Shown: piece after piece, positions 32,761-41,081 of the stretch
Numbering within the stretch: position 1 is the first letter of the stretch
Layout of the letters: each line of letters starts with the position of its first letter
Assembly (NCBI GenBank): GCA_902774015.1
Contig: CACYHB010000006.1
Coordinates: 62,001 to 126,000, forward strand
Length of the DNA: 64,000 nt
Source of the DNA: Oscillospiraceae bacterium
GTDB lineage: Bacteria; Bacillota; Clostridia; Oscillospirales; Oscillospiraceae
Direction: 5' to 3'
Program-made: the position numbers and the translations under genes
Notes under the pieces: generated by a model
What the model was told of the DNA's origin: nothing
Seen by the model: only the letters and a program-made list of their open reading frames with translations
Databases searched by the model: none

Positions 32761-33375
32761 TCATTCTTGAAAGGATTCCGCTTCCTCCAGCCAGCGGCGC
32801 AGGAGCCGCCAGCCGTCGGTGGGATGCCGCAGGCGTTCCGGGTGCCACTGTACGCCGAAAACGGGCAGACTCTCATGCCTTATGGCCTCCACGGTGCCGT
32901 CGGGCGCCCACTGCACGGGGATCAAGCCTTTTCCCGGCCGCTCGACAGCCTGGTGGTGGGAGCTGTTGATCAGAAAGTCTTCGCCGTAAAGAGAGACCAG
33001 CATCGCATCAACGGTGTGGGAGGGGTGCAGCAGGTCGCCCTCCTCCTGCTGCCTGTGACCCGGAATGTCCTGAAAGAGGGTGCCGCCGAAAGCAACATTC
33101 AGAAGCTGACAGCCCCGGCAGATCCCGAGAACGGGGATCCCCCTGCGCAGCGCTGTCTCCAGCGCGGCAAATTCCAGCGCGTCCCGCTCCTCATCGATCC
33201 CGGCCGAGCCCCGGTTTTCCCGGCCGTAACGCCCCGGGGCCACGTCGCCGCCGCCGGGGAGCAGCAGCCCGCCGCAGCTCTCGGGCCGCGAAAAGCAAAC
33301 CTCGGCGCCGAGAGCTTCCAGCGCGTTCACGTAGTTGCGGAAACGGGGCAGCGGAAGAAAAATTTTGGTTGACAT
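32761..33375 (-). CDS. Class I glutamine amidotransferase-like protein (peptidase C26, PuuD-like)
   Basis: A 204-residue single-domain protein. The nucleophile Cys is in LGICRGCQLLNVAFGG near residue 86 and the catalytic His in FGVQWHPE near 176, with LLPGGGDVAPG near 38. PuuD-type enzymes hydrolyse gamma-glutamyl-GABA or similar gamma-glutamyl amides. It begins four bases after the Card1-like gene ends, so the two are co-translated. No polyamine genes are nearby, so the substrate is open. Confidence 0.85.
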   Translation of the reverse strand: MSTKIFLPLPRFRNYVNALEALGAEVCFSRPESCGGLLLPGGGDVAPGRYGRENRGSAGIDEERDALEFAALETALRRGIPVLGICRGCQLLNVAFGGTLFQDIPGHRQQEEGDLLHPSHTVDAMLVSLYGEDFLINSSHHQAVERPGKGLIPVQWAPDGTVEAIRHESLPVFGVQWHPERLRHPTDGWRLLRRWLEEAESFQE

Positions 33376-33379
33376 AATG

Positions 33380-34558
33380 CTATATCCCCGTACGCATGCA
33401 GCGCTTCAGCCGCGCCTGCAGCTTCTCGGCTGCGAGATCGGCCAGGTCGATGACCTGTATGTTCAGCTCGGCTGCCCGGCTGCGCACCCGCGCGTTTGCA
33501 CGCTCTGCGGTGACGATGGCGGCGCGGGCCATCTGGCCGCCGAAGCGGTCCCGCAGCACGGCCAGCTCGTTGAGCGCCTCGGTCTTCACGTCGCAGGTCT
33601 TGCAGCTGATGAACAGCGGCACCACGCCTCGGGAACACATCACGTCAAGCTCGTTGGAGACGGCGCTTGCTTTGTTGTCCCCCTCCCAGTCCACGATCAC
33701 GCTCAGACGTACATCGTCAAAGACTCCGGTGTCCAGACAGGCCTTGTACACGTAGGTCTCCAGCACGCTGCCCACATCCCGCAGCCAGGCGCGGATCTGT
33801 CCGTCCCGAAAGCGGAAGGAGACGCCCTCCCCGGAAATGTGCAGGCCGCTCAGGAAGCCGATCGCCTCCAGCTCTCGCAGAGCGGACTCCGGTGCGTCGA
33901 TGCGCGAGCCGCGCTCACCCTTTACAGTGTATGGCCCGCTGACCTCCAGGGAAAAAGTCCCCTCGCTGCCGGCGGGGGAGAGCCGCTGCAGATAGGTGAC
34001 GACTTTCACCCAGTCCTTCCGGTGCTGCAGATAGACCTGAAAGAAGGGATCAAAGTCCTGCAGATAGCGCTCCAGCAGCGCGTTGCTCACGCGCCCCTCC
34101 CGCACGGAGCCGCCGGCCATGCGAAAGAAATCTTCCACCGGATAGCGGATCGGACAGACCAGACCGTCGGCAAAAGCCGCGTTGCGGATGTTGTAGTAGC
34201 AGTTCTTTTTCCGACTGTATGTGAAAACAGGGATGGGCGTCTCGGCGCTGAGAACTCCCGCCGCGAACAAGACGGCGTCGGTACCGCCGGTGATGTCCAT
34301 GGCGCAGTCCGGATAGCGCTCCACGATGCTGCGCAGCAGCGTGAGCACGGAGGAGACTTCAAAGATGTCGGCCTTGAAGAAAATGAGCTCTGTGCGCTGT
34401 TTTCTGTGACTGAAATAGGCGCGCATCTTTTTGTGCAGCGCTGTGTCCCGGGCCACGCTCTCCGGACAGATATAGACCGCCCGCTTCGGCTGGAACATCT
34501 CCACGCCCAGCACATTCTCCAGCGGCCTCTCGTCAAACAGTTCGATCAGGGTTTCCAT
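33380..34558 (-). CDS. Card1/Can2-like CARF-domain nuclease (DUF1887)
   Basis: A 392-residue protein. The N-terminal 140 residues look like a CARF domain, with the ligand-loop motif MDITGGTDAV at 87-96. A helical/wHTH-like middle (about 150-260) follows. The C-terminal DUF1887 PD-(D/E)xK nuclease has E267 in GSVLETYVY, E303 and D305 in SNELDVM and K320 in FISCKTC. Characterised relatives (Card1, Can2) are activated by cyclic tetra-adenylate from type III CRISPR and cut single-stranded DNA and RNA or nick DNA. No cas genes or array are visible here. AAAGGATG precedes ATG 34558. The gene heads an operon with an amidotransferase and an alpha/beta hydrolase. Confidence 0.82.
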   Translation of the reverse strand: METLIELFDERPLENVLGVEMFQPKRAVYICPESVARDTALHKKMRAYFSHRKQRTELIFFKADIFEVSSVLTLLRSIVERYPDCAMDITGGTDAVLFAAGVLSAETPIPVFTYSRKKNCYYNIRNAAFADGLVCPIRYPVEDFFRMAGGSVREGRVSNALLERYLQDFDPFFQVYLQHRKDWVKVVTYLQRLSPAGSEGTFSLEVSGPYTVKGERGSRIDAPESALRELEAIGFLSGLHISGEGVSFRFRDGQIRAWLRDVGSVLETYVYKACLDTGVFDDVRLSVIVDWEGDNKASAVSNELDVMCSRGVVPLFISCKTCDVKTEALNELAVLRDRFGGQMARAAIVTAERANARVRSRAAELNIQVIDLADLAAEKLQARLKRCMRTGI

Positions 34559-34629
34559 GCGGCACTACATCCTTTCCCGGTTATCTGGTTCCGCCATCCG
34601 ATGACCATTATTGTAATCCCTTTCGGAAG

Positions 34630-34663
34630 AAAAAACAATCGGCAGAGCCGTCGCCCTGCCGAT
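34630..34663 (-). terminator. Terminator of upp
   Basis: On the minus strand, ATCGGCAG / CTGCCGAT stem followed by TGTTTTTT. Confidence 0.85.
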
Positions 34664-34675
34664 GGAAGAGAATCC

Positions 34676-35305
34676 TTATTTGGTACCGAAGATACGGTCG
34701 CCCGCATCGCCCAGACCGGGGACGATGTAGCCGTGCTCGTTCAAATGATCGTCCAGGGCGGCGACGAAGATATCCACATCGGGATGATCCTCCTGCATCT
34801 TGGCCACGCCCTCGGGGGCGCCGATGACACTCATGAGCTTGATGTGCTTCACGCCGGTCTCCTTGAGGAAGCTGATGGCGGCGGAGGCAGAGCCGCCGGT
34901 GGCCAGCATCGGGTCGACCACGATCACGTCGCGTTCCTGAATATCGGGGGGCATCTTGAAGTAGTACTTGACAGGCTCCAGCGTCTCCGGGTCGCGGAAG
35001 AGGCCCACGTGGCCCACCTTGACGTTGGGCATCATGCTCACCATGCCGTCCACCATGCCGAGTCCGGCGCGGAGAATGGGCACGACGGCCAGCTTTTTGC
35101 CGGCGATGCGGCGGCACTTGGCCACGGCCACAGGGGTCTTGACGTCGATCTCCTCCAACGGCAGATCACGGGTGGCCTCGAAGCACATCAGCATGGCGAT
35201 CTCGGAGACCAGTTCGCGGAATTCCTTGACGCTGGTGCGCTCGTCACGCAGGATGGACAGCTTGTGCTGAATCAGCGGGTGGTCAAATACGCATACTTTG
35301 CTCAT
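34676..35305 (-). CDS. upp: Uracil phosphoribosyltransferase
   Basis: A 209-residue protein that converts uracil and PRPP to UMP in pyrimidine salvage. It has [17 protein letters not shown] at the N-terminus, [11 protein letters not shown] near residue 80 and the PRPP loop [11 protein letters not shown] near 132. The length is standard. An AGGAG-type site lies eight to nine bases upstream. A terminator separates it from the Card1-like gene. Confidence 0.94.
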   Translation of the reverse strand: MSKVCVFDHPLIQHKLSILRDERTSVKEFRELVSEIAMLMCFEATRDLPLEEIDVKTPVAVAKCRRIAGKKLAVVPILRAGLGMVDGMVSMMPNVKVGHVGLFRDPETLEPVKYYFKMPPDIQERDVIVVDPMLATGGSASAAISFLKETGVKHIKLMSVIGAPEGVAKMQEDHPDVDIFVAALDDHLNEHGYIVPGLGDAGDRIFGTK

Positions 35306-35388
35306 GGTTTTGTTCTCCTTCTATCGTAAAAAATTGAACTTGGCAAAATCATATGGCTGAGCTTCCCAAAGCGAGCGCTGCGCCCTGA

Positions 35389-36084
35389 TCACCTGCCGCG
35401 CTCCAGCCGCGCCTGACGCTCGCGTTCGGCTTGAGAAAGCCGCAGATAGACCGGCAGCAGATCGTCCGCACCGCCGGGCGCCTTGTCCCGGGCGGCCATA
35501 GCTACGCCCCAGGCGCTCTGCCAGCGAAGGTTTTCCGGCGCAAGCCGATAGGGGATGCCGGCGATGTCCAGATACTTTGCCGTCAGCTCCGCACCGTCGC
35601 CCACCAGAAAGACGGGGCCGCCAAGCGAGCGGAGCTCAGGCGCCAGTTCCTCCAATGCGATGGGACGGTCCGCCGTGAGGCGGACGGGCATGCCTTCCCG
35701 GATCTCGAAAAGCGCGTTGTAGACCTGGCTGCGCCGCGCGTCCATCACCGGGCAGACATAGCCGCCTGCCGCAAGCCCGTGCCAGGCCATGGCCTCCAGC
35801 GTGGAGACGCCCACGCAGGGCTTTTCGCTCGCCCAGGCAAGGCCCTTCACCGCGGAGACGCCGATGCGGATGCCGGTGAAGGAGCCGGGACCGTGTGCCA
35901 CGGCGAAAAGGTCCACGTCCTTCAGTGTGAGTTCAGCGTTTCTGAGCATGTCCTCCGCCATGGGAAGCAGAGTGCGGCTGTGGGTCAGGGCGCTGCACTG
36001 ACTGTACTGGGACAGGAGAGAACCGTCCCGCAGCAGAGCGACGGAAGCCGGCTTTGCCGAGGACTCAAAAGCCAGGATCAGCAC
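35389..36084 (-). CDS. tsaB: tRNA t6A37 biosynthesis protein TsaB
   Basis: A 231-residue actin-like fold protein: [17 protein letters not shown] at the start and VAHGPGSFTGIRIGVSAVKGLA near residue 62. TsaB is the dimerisation partner of TsaD in transfer of threonylcarbamoyl to A37 of ANN-decoding tRNAs. It overlaps the end of tsaE by seven bases, forming a two-gene operon; TsaD is not in the window. Confidence 0.9.
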   Translation of the reverse strand: MLILAFESSAKPASVALLRDGSLLSQYSQCSALTHSRTLLPMAEDMLRNAELTLKDVDLFAVAHGPGSFTGIRIGVSAVKGLAWASEKPCVGVSTLEAMAWHGLAAGGYVCPVMDARRSQVYNALFEIREGMPVRLTADRPIALEELAPELRSLGGPVFLVGDGAELTAKYLDIAGIPYRLAPENLRWQSAWGVAMAARDKAPGGADDLLPVYLRLSQAERERQARLERGR

Positions 36085-36503
36085 AGCTCCACCCCCTCAA
36101 CGGTGATTTTCCGCCGGGTGCCGCCCAGCTTCTCAATACGGACGACGATCTCGTCTCCGAAAAATGCGTCCGCCACGTTTTCGCTCCACTCCACGGCGCA
36201 GACGGCGCCGCGGTTCAGATAATCCTCCCAGCCGATGTCAAAGAGCTCGTCGGCCCCGCCGATGCGGTACATGTCGAAATGAATGAGATCCCGCTCGCCC
36301 AGGTATTCGTTGACGATGGTAAAGGTCGGGCTGGAGACCCGGCAGCTGAGGCCCATGCCGCGGGCCATGCCGCGCACGAAGGCCGTCTTGCCCGCGCCCA
36401 GATCCCCGTACATGGCGACCACGCTGCCGCCGGGGAGAACAGCGGCCAGCCGGGCGCCAAGCGCCTCGGTCTCCTCTTCACTGCTGCTGAAAAATTCTGC
36501 CAT
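36078..36503 (-). CDS. tsaE: tRNA t6A37 biosynthesis ATPase TsaE
   Basis: A 141-residue P-loop ATPase: [16 protein letters not shown] (Walker A) near residue 32, [11 protein letters not shown] near 57 and HFDMYRI near 75. TsaE drives turnover of the TsaB-TsaD complex. Its divergent promoter overlaps that of the FtsW/RodA gene. Confidence 0.92.
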   Translation of the reverse strand: MAEFFSSSEEETEALGARLAAVLPGGSVVAMYGDLGAGKTAFVRGMARGMGLSCRVSSPTFTIVNEYLGERDLIHFDMYRIGGADELFDIGWEDYLNRGAVCAVEWSENVADAFFGDEIVVRIEKLGGTRRKITVEGVELC

Positions 36504-36574
36504 GAATGCTCCTGATGGCGGGCGGAACAGGCCGCCGGCGCCTTGGATTTTAGAAATTGTTTACATCTTCGGCT

Positions 36575-36604
36575 ATTATACCACCAAATGTGCCGTTGCG
36601 TAAA
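36575..36604 (-). promoter_or_regulatory. Promoter of tsaE-tsaB
   Basis: On the minus strand, TTTACG (36604-36599), 18 bases and perfect TATAAT (36580-36575). Its -35 overlaps the -35 of the divergent FtsW promoter. Confidence 0.65.
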
Positions 36605-36624
36605 GCATTAGTTTGTGCTAAAAT
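36596..36624 (+). promoter_or_regulatory. Promoter of the FtsW/RodA gene
   Basis: TTGCGT, 17 bases, TAAAAT. The -35 shares three bases with the opposing tsaE -35. Confidence 0.65.
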
Positions 36625-36667
36625 GACCTCCGTACGATTTTAACTGCTGCTTTCCGTCCCGAAAGGG

Positions 36668-37831
36668 GTGTTTTCCATTCTGAAGAGAGTAAAACCTTAT
36701 ATCAAAATGTTCTTTGACCGGGCAGATATTTTCCTGCTCTGCGTCTGCATCGTCAGCGCGCTCTACGGCACGGTCATGGTCTACAGGGCGGCCACAGGCA
36801 TGGTGGCCACCGGCGCGGACATGAACCCGACCAAGCTCGTGATCGTGCAGCTGTTCTCCATGTTCCTGGGCATTGCGGCCTTCGTGGTGCTCACGGTGCT
36901 GGACGCGGACCTGCTGGGCGACCAGTGGAAGATCCTGAGCGTGATCAACGTCCTGCTGCTGGTGGCGCTGGTCATCTTCGGCGTGGAGGACAACACCGGC
37001 AACAAGAGCTGGATCCGCTTCGCCGGCATCGGCATTCAGCCCTCGGAGGTCATCAAGGTCATCTACATCATCATCTGCGCCAAGCAGATGACCTGGCTCA
37101 AGGAATATCGGGATATGAACTCCTTCCTGTCCGTCGTGCAGATGGCAGGACACTTTGTGATCGTCTTCGGCCTGATCGTTGTGGTATCCTCGGACCTGGG
37201 CTCGGCGTCCATCATTTTCTGCATCTTTCTGGCCATGCTCTTCGTGCTGGGAATCCGGCTCTACTGGTTCGCCATCGGCTTTGCGGCCCTGGCCGCGGCG
37301 GTGCCGCTGCTATGGAACCATTTTCTCAAGACCTATCAGAAGGAACGCCTGCTGGCCCCTTATGTGAAGAGCATTGACCCGGACGGTTACGGGAAAAACT
37401 GGCAGACTGCCCAAAGCATCAAAACCCTGGCCTCCGGCCGGCTTACCGGCGTGCAGCCGGGGCACCGCGCCTCCAACTTCACCGGCAAGCACACGGATTT
37501 CATCTTTGCCGCCATCGGCGAGGAGCTGGGGATGCTGGGCTGCATCGTGGTGCTGATCCTGCTTGCTGTCATCGTCCTGCGCTGCGTGCACGTGGGCCTG
37601 CGCTCCAGCCGCACCTTTGACATGCTGATCTGCTTCGGCGTGGCCTCCGCGGTCACGTTCCAGACGCTGATCAACGTGGGTATGTGCATCGGCATCACGC
37701 CCGTGATCGGCATTACGCTGCCTTTCTTCAGCTACGGCGGCTCGTCGATGATGACCATGTTTGCCGCCATGGGGCTTGTCTCCGGCGTTCATTTCAAGTT
37801 AAAGCCAAAGCTGTTCTCGCTGATCGGCTGA
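36668..37831 (+). CDS. FtsW/RodA/SpoVE family glycosyltransferase
   Basis: A 387-residue SEDS protein with about ten membrane helices: GNKSWIRFAGIGIQPSEVIK near residue 117, the long outer loop with GRLTGVQPGHRASNFTGKHTDFIFAAIGEELG near 265, and PFFSYGGSSMMTMFA near 358. It polymerises lipid II glycan strands with a partner class B PBP. The start is unclear. GTG 36668 directly abuts AAAGGGG and cannot be well spaced, while ATT 36677 lies eight bases from it; I keep the GTG by convention. It precedes an LCP gene in a wall-synthesis pair. Confidence 0.85.
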   Translation: MFSILKRVKPYIKMFFDRADIFLLCVCIVSALYGTVMVYRAATGMVATGADMNPTKLVIVQLFSMFLGIAAFVVLTVLDADLLGDQWKILSVINVLLLVALVIFGVEDNTGNKSWIRFAGIGIQPSEVIKVIYIIICAKQMTWLKEYRDMNSFLSVVQMAGHFVIVFGLIVVVSSDLGSASIIFCIFLAMLFVLGIRLYWFAIGFAALAAAVPLLWNHFLKTYQKERLLAPYVKSIDPDGYGKNWQTAQSIKTLASGRLTGVQPGHRASNFTGKHTDFIFAAIGEELGMLGCIVVLILLAVIVLRCVHVGLRSSRTFDMLICFGVASAVTFQTLINVGMCIGITPVIGITLPFFSYGGSSMMTMFAAMGLVSGVHFKLKPKLFSLIG

Positions 37832-37876
37832 GCACGGCGGAGTTGCCGAAAGCGGAACGGGATAAGGAGGTTTTCC

Positions 37877-38953
37877 ATGCAGCATCTCAGACAAGAAGAT
37901 CTTCCGAAAAAGAGAAAAAAACGCCGCCGCCGCAGACGCGGCGGTGGCGGCTGGGTCGCCCTGCTGGTCATTCTGGGGCTTTTTGCAGCGATCGTGATCG
38001 GCGCGGCGGGCTTTTTGTCCAGCAAGCTATCGCGGCTTGACCGTGACGGCTACGCCGAGGTGGTGGACGAGAGCGGCAATATCGTCACGATCCGCCAGGA
38101 ACCGACCAAAGGCGGCAGCTCCGGCTCCGGAGCGCAGCAGAGCAGCGCAGCCAGACCGAGTACGGGCGGCGTCTTCGGCGTGCTCAAGGGCGCGCTGGGC
38201 GTAGGGGCGGAAGATGTGGTAAACATCCTGCTGATCGGCTCGGACATGCGCATCAAGAACACGGATGATATCGGCCGCGGCGACGTGACGATGCTCTGCT
38301 CGCTCAACACGCGGACCGGCGCTGTGAAGCTCGTCAGCTTTGAACGCGGCACGGGCGTTCCCTGGGAAGGGCATGACTGGACGATGCTCACCAGCTTCTA
38401 CCGCTTTAACGGTCCTGCTGCCACCACAAAAGTGGTGGGCGAGTGCTTCCAGATCGATTTCGACGGCTATGCCCATGTGGATTTTGACAGCTTCCGCGAG
38501 ATCATTGACGCCATCGGCGGCGTGGACGTGGAGCTGGACAGAGCGGAAGCCGGGGCGCTGAGCAGTTCCGCAAAGCAGCGCTACTTCAAGGAAGGCGTCA
38601 ACCACCTGGACGGCGAGGCCGCGCTGGACTTCTGCCGCCTGCGCTCGATCGACAGCAACTGGCAGCGTACCGGCCGCCAGCGCCGGACGATCCAGGCTGT
38701 GCTCACCAAGGCCAAGGGGATGAATCTCAAGCAGCTCAACGATCTGGCGGACACGGTCCTGCCCATGATCGACACGGATCTGAGGAACGAGACCATCACA
38801 AGACTGATGATGAATCTGATGAAGTTTGCCGGAGCAACGGCGGATCAGATGGTCGTGCCGGATCGGGATCATATCCTCCCGGGCGGAAACGGATATAATA
38901 AGGCGGATTTCGAGTATGAATCCGAGCGGATCCGGGAACTGATCAGTAATTGA
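37877..38953 (+). CDS. LytR-CpsA-Psr (LCP) family protein
   Basis: A 358-residue membrane protein: an Arg/Lys-rich cytoplasmic tail (10-22), one helix (about 26-47), a Gly/Ser-rich linker and the LCP domain. That domain has NILLIGSDMR near 115, GRGDVTMLCSLN near 132, the polyprenyl-phosphate pocket region GYAHVDFDSFREIIDAIGGVDVEL near 195 and LDFCRLRSIDSNWQRTGRQRR near 252. It transfers anionic glycopolymers to peptidoglycan. AAGGAGG lies eight bases before the ATG. Confidence 0.9.
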   Translation: MQHLRQEDLPKKRKKRRRRRRGGGGWVALLVILGLFAAIVIGAAGFLSSKLSRLDRDGYAEVVDESGNIVTIRQEPTKGGSSGSGAQQSSAARPSTGGVFGVLKGALGVGAEDVVNILLIGSDMRIKNTDDIGRGDVTMLCSLNTRTGAVKLVSFERGTGVPWEGHDWTMLTSFYRFNGPAATTKVVGECFQIDFDGYAHVDFDSFREIIDAIGGVDVELDRAEAGALSSSAKQRYFKEGVNHLDGEAALDFCRLRSIDSNWQRTGRQRRTIQAVLTKAKGMNLKQLNDLADTVLPMIDTDLRNETITRLMMNLMKFAGATADQMVVPDRDHILPGGNGYNKADFEYESERIRELISN

Positions 38954-38986
38954 AAAAAGGATGTGTCTCTGACACATCCTTTTTTC
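38953..38986. terminator. Bidirectional terminator
   Basis: A perfect 15-bp stem (38953-38967 / 38971-38985) flanked by A and T runs, between the LCP gene and converging gtrA-like gene. Confidence 0.9.
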
Positions 38987-39000
38987 TGTTCGAGGATCGC

Positions 39001-39414
39001 TTATTCCGCGGTGTCCACGTCTTTCCCGTAGACCACGTAGCGCTGGAACAAAAACTCCGTCACGAGATTCAGCGCCATGTTGATCGCCGTCACCAGATAG
39101 TCGTTCCAGCCCAGATCCTCGGCCAGATAATTGCCGCCGGCGGTGGTCAGCGGCGTGAAGACCGCGTAATAGGCGGCCACCTTCAGCATGGCCGCCGGCA
39201 CGTTGGCCGCGGACTTGAAGGTGAACTTCCGGTTGAGCGTGAAGTTCCACAGCACGCTCAGCACCAGAGCGATCAGGTAGCAGGGCCAGTAGCTCCAGCC
39301 GGAAAACTCTGTCAGAAGCGTGAAGACCGCGATCTCAATGATCCCCGCAGAGGCGGAAAACAGCGCGAACTTTACCGCCCGCCAGAATTCTTTCTTCCTG
39401 TCATCCTGTTTCAT
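39001..39414 (-). CDS. GtrA family membrane protein
   Basis: A 137-residue protein with four membrane helices of the GtrA type, including FALFSASAGIIEIAVF near residue 16, WNFTLNRKFTF near 57 and LNLVTEFLFQRYVVYG near 115. GtrA proteins are thought to move lipid-linked sugars across the membrane for surface glycosylation. A GtrV-like protein is encoded at 382-1887 but is not adjacent. The Shine-Dalgarno GGGAG sits in the arm of an 11-bp leader hairpin. Confidence 0.85.
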   Translation of the reverse strand: MKQDDRKKEFWRAVKFALFSASAGIIEIAVFTLLTEFSGWSYWPCYLIALVLSVLWNFTLNRKFTFKSAANVPAAMLKVAAYYAVFTPLTTAGGNYLAEDLGWNDYLVTAINMALNLVTEFLFQRYVVYGKDVDTAE

Positions 39415-39420
39415 AATACG

Positions 39421-39448
39421 ACTCCCTGTATGTCCGGATACAGGGAGT
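39421..39448 (-). promoter_or_regulatory. Leader hairpin holding the gtrA-like ribosome site
   Basis: A perfect 11-bp stem (39421-39431 / 39438-39448) with a six-base loop. On the minus strand its 3' arm ends CAGGGAGT six bases before the ATG. No T run follows, so it is not a terminator. It could block translation until opened. Confidence 0.6.
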
Positions 39449-39482
39449 ATATCGTATCGAGCGGAAAATTACAACAAAATTT

Positions 39483-41081
39483 TTAATCGTTCTCCTGCCG
39501 GGCGACGTGCATATATTCGTCGTAGGTACAAAGCCGGTCGATCACGCCCTCGTCGGTGATCTCGATGATGCGGTTTGCCACGGTCTGGGTCAGCTGATGG
39601 TCGTGGCAGGAGAAGAGAATGTTGTACTTGAAGGCCTCCAGGCCGTTGTTGAGCGCGGCGATGGATTCCAGATCCAGATGGTTGGTGGGCTGATCCAGTA
39701 CCAGGAAATTGGCGCCGGAGAGCATCATGCGGCTGAGCATGCATCTCACCTTTTCACCGCCGGAGAGGACTTTCGCGGGTTTGTACACGTCGTCCCCGCT
39801 GAAAAGCATGCGCCCCAGGAAGGTGCGCAGATAGCTCTCCCGTTTGTCCTCGGAAAACTGCCGCATCCATTCGATGAGGTCACCCTCGAAGCCGTCGAAG
39901 TAGCTGTTGTGATCTTTGGGGAAGTAGCTCGGCGTGATGGAGGCGCCCCACTTGACCGTGCCCTCGTCCGGCTCCTCCTCGCCCATGAGGATCTTGCAGA
40001 GCATGCTGACGGCGAGCTCGTTTTTGCCGAGGATCGCGATCTTGTCGTCCCGACCGACGATGAAGCTGACCTTGTTCAGGAGCTTCACGCCGTCCACGGT
40101 CTTGGAAACGTCCGTCACAAAGAGACGGTCCTTGCCCGGCTCCCGCTCGGCCTTGAAGCCCACCCAGGGATAGCGGCGATTGGAGGCGGGCAGCTCCTCC
40201 ACGGTGATCTTGTCCAACAGCTTCCGGCGGGAGGTGGCCTGCCGGGATTTGGACTTGTTCGCGGAGAAGCGGGCGATGAAGGTCTGCAGCTCCGCGATCT
40301 TCTGCTCGGCCTTCTTGTTCTGGTCACGGATCAGCTTCTGAATGAGCTGGCTCGACTCATACCAGAAGTCGTAGTTGCCGACGTACATTTTGATCTTGCC
40401 GTAGTCGATGTCCACAATGTGGGTGCAGACGTTGTTGAGGAAATAGCGGTCATGGCTTACCACCAGGACGGTGCCCTCGTAATCCATGAGGAAATCCTCC
40501 AGCCAGACGACGCTGGCCAGATCCAGGTTGTTGGTGGGCTCGTCCAGCAGCAGAACGTCCGGATGGCCGAAGAGGGCCTGGGCAAGCAAAACCTTGACCT
40601 TGAGGCGCGGGTCGATATCCCGCATCAGGCTTTGATGCAGGCTCACGTCCACGCCCAGGCCCTGCAGGATGCGTCCGGCATCCGATTCGGACTCCCAGCC
40701 GCCCAACTCCGAGAATTCCTCCTCCAGCTCCGCGGCCCGCAGGCCGTCCTCGTCGGAGAAGTCCTCCTTTTCATAGATGGCCTCCCGCTCTCTGCCGCAT
40801 TCGTAAAGCCGCTGATGGCCCATGATCACCGTGTCGAGCACCGGGCAGTCGTCATAAAGGCTCTGGTTCTGCTTCAGCACGGACATGCGCCTTTTCGGCT
40901 CCAGAACCACCGCGCCGGAAGTCGGCTCCAGTTCGCCGGAGAGGATCTTGATGAAGGTGGATTTGCCGGCGCCGTTTGCGCCGATGATGCCGTAGCAGTT
41001 GCCGGCGGTAAACTGCAGATCCACCCGGGAGAACAGTACGGACGAGCCGAACTGCATGGAGAGATCGTTAACGGTTAACAT
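39483..41081 (-). CDS. ABC-F family ATPase (YbiT-like)
   Basis: A 532-residue protein with two ABC domains and no membrane segment. Domain 1 has Walker A GANGAGKST near 35 and Walker B DVLLLDEPTNNLD near 180, but its signature reads IDPRLKVKVLLAQ instead of LSGGQ. Domain 2 has a degenerate Walker A (GKNELAVSM near 352) but a good LSGGEKVRCMLSRMML and LVLDQPTNHLD. ABC-F proteins act on the ribosome to rescue stalls or protect from antibiotics. It ends the rluA-HD-ABC-F operon and overlaps the HD gene. Confidence 0.88.
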   Translation of the reverse strand: MLTVNDLSMQFGSSVLFSRVDLQFTAGNCYGIIGANGAGKSTFIKILSGELEPTSGAVVLEPKRRMSVLKQNQSLYDDCPVLDTVIMGHQRLYECGREREAIYEKEDFSDEDGLRAAELEEEFSELGGWESESDAGRILQGLGVDVSLHQSLMRDIDPRLKVKVLLAQALFGHPDVLLLDEPTNNLDLASVVWLEDFLMDYEGTVLVVSHDRYFLNNVCTHIVDIDYGKIKMYVGNYDFWYESSQLIQKLIRDQNKKAEQKIAELQTFIARFSANKSKSRQATSRRKLLDKITVEELPASNRRYPWVGFKAEREPGKDRLFVTDVSKTVDGVKLLNKVSFIVGRDDKIAILGKNELAVSMLCKILMGEEEPDEGTVKWGASITPSYFPKDHNSYFDGFEGDLIEWMRQFSEDKRESYLRTFLGRMLFSGDDVYKPAKVLSGGEKVRCMLSRMMLSGANFLVLDQPTNHLDLESIAALNNGLEAFKYNILFSCHDHQLTQTVANRIIEITDEGVIDRLCTYDEYMHVARQEND

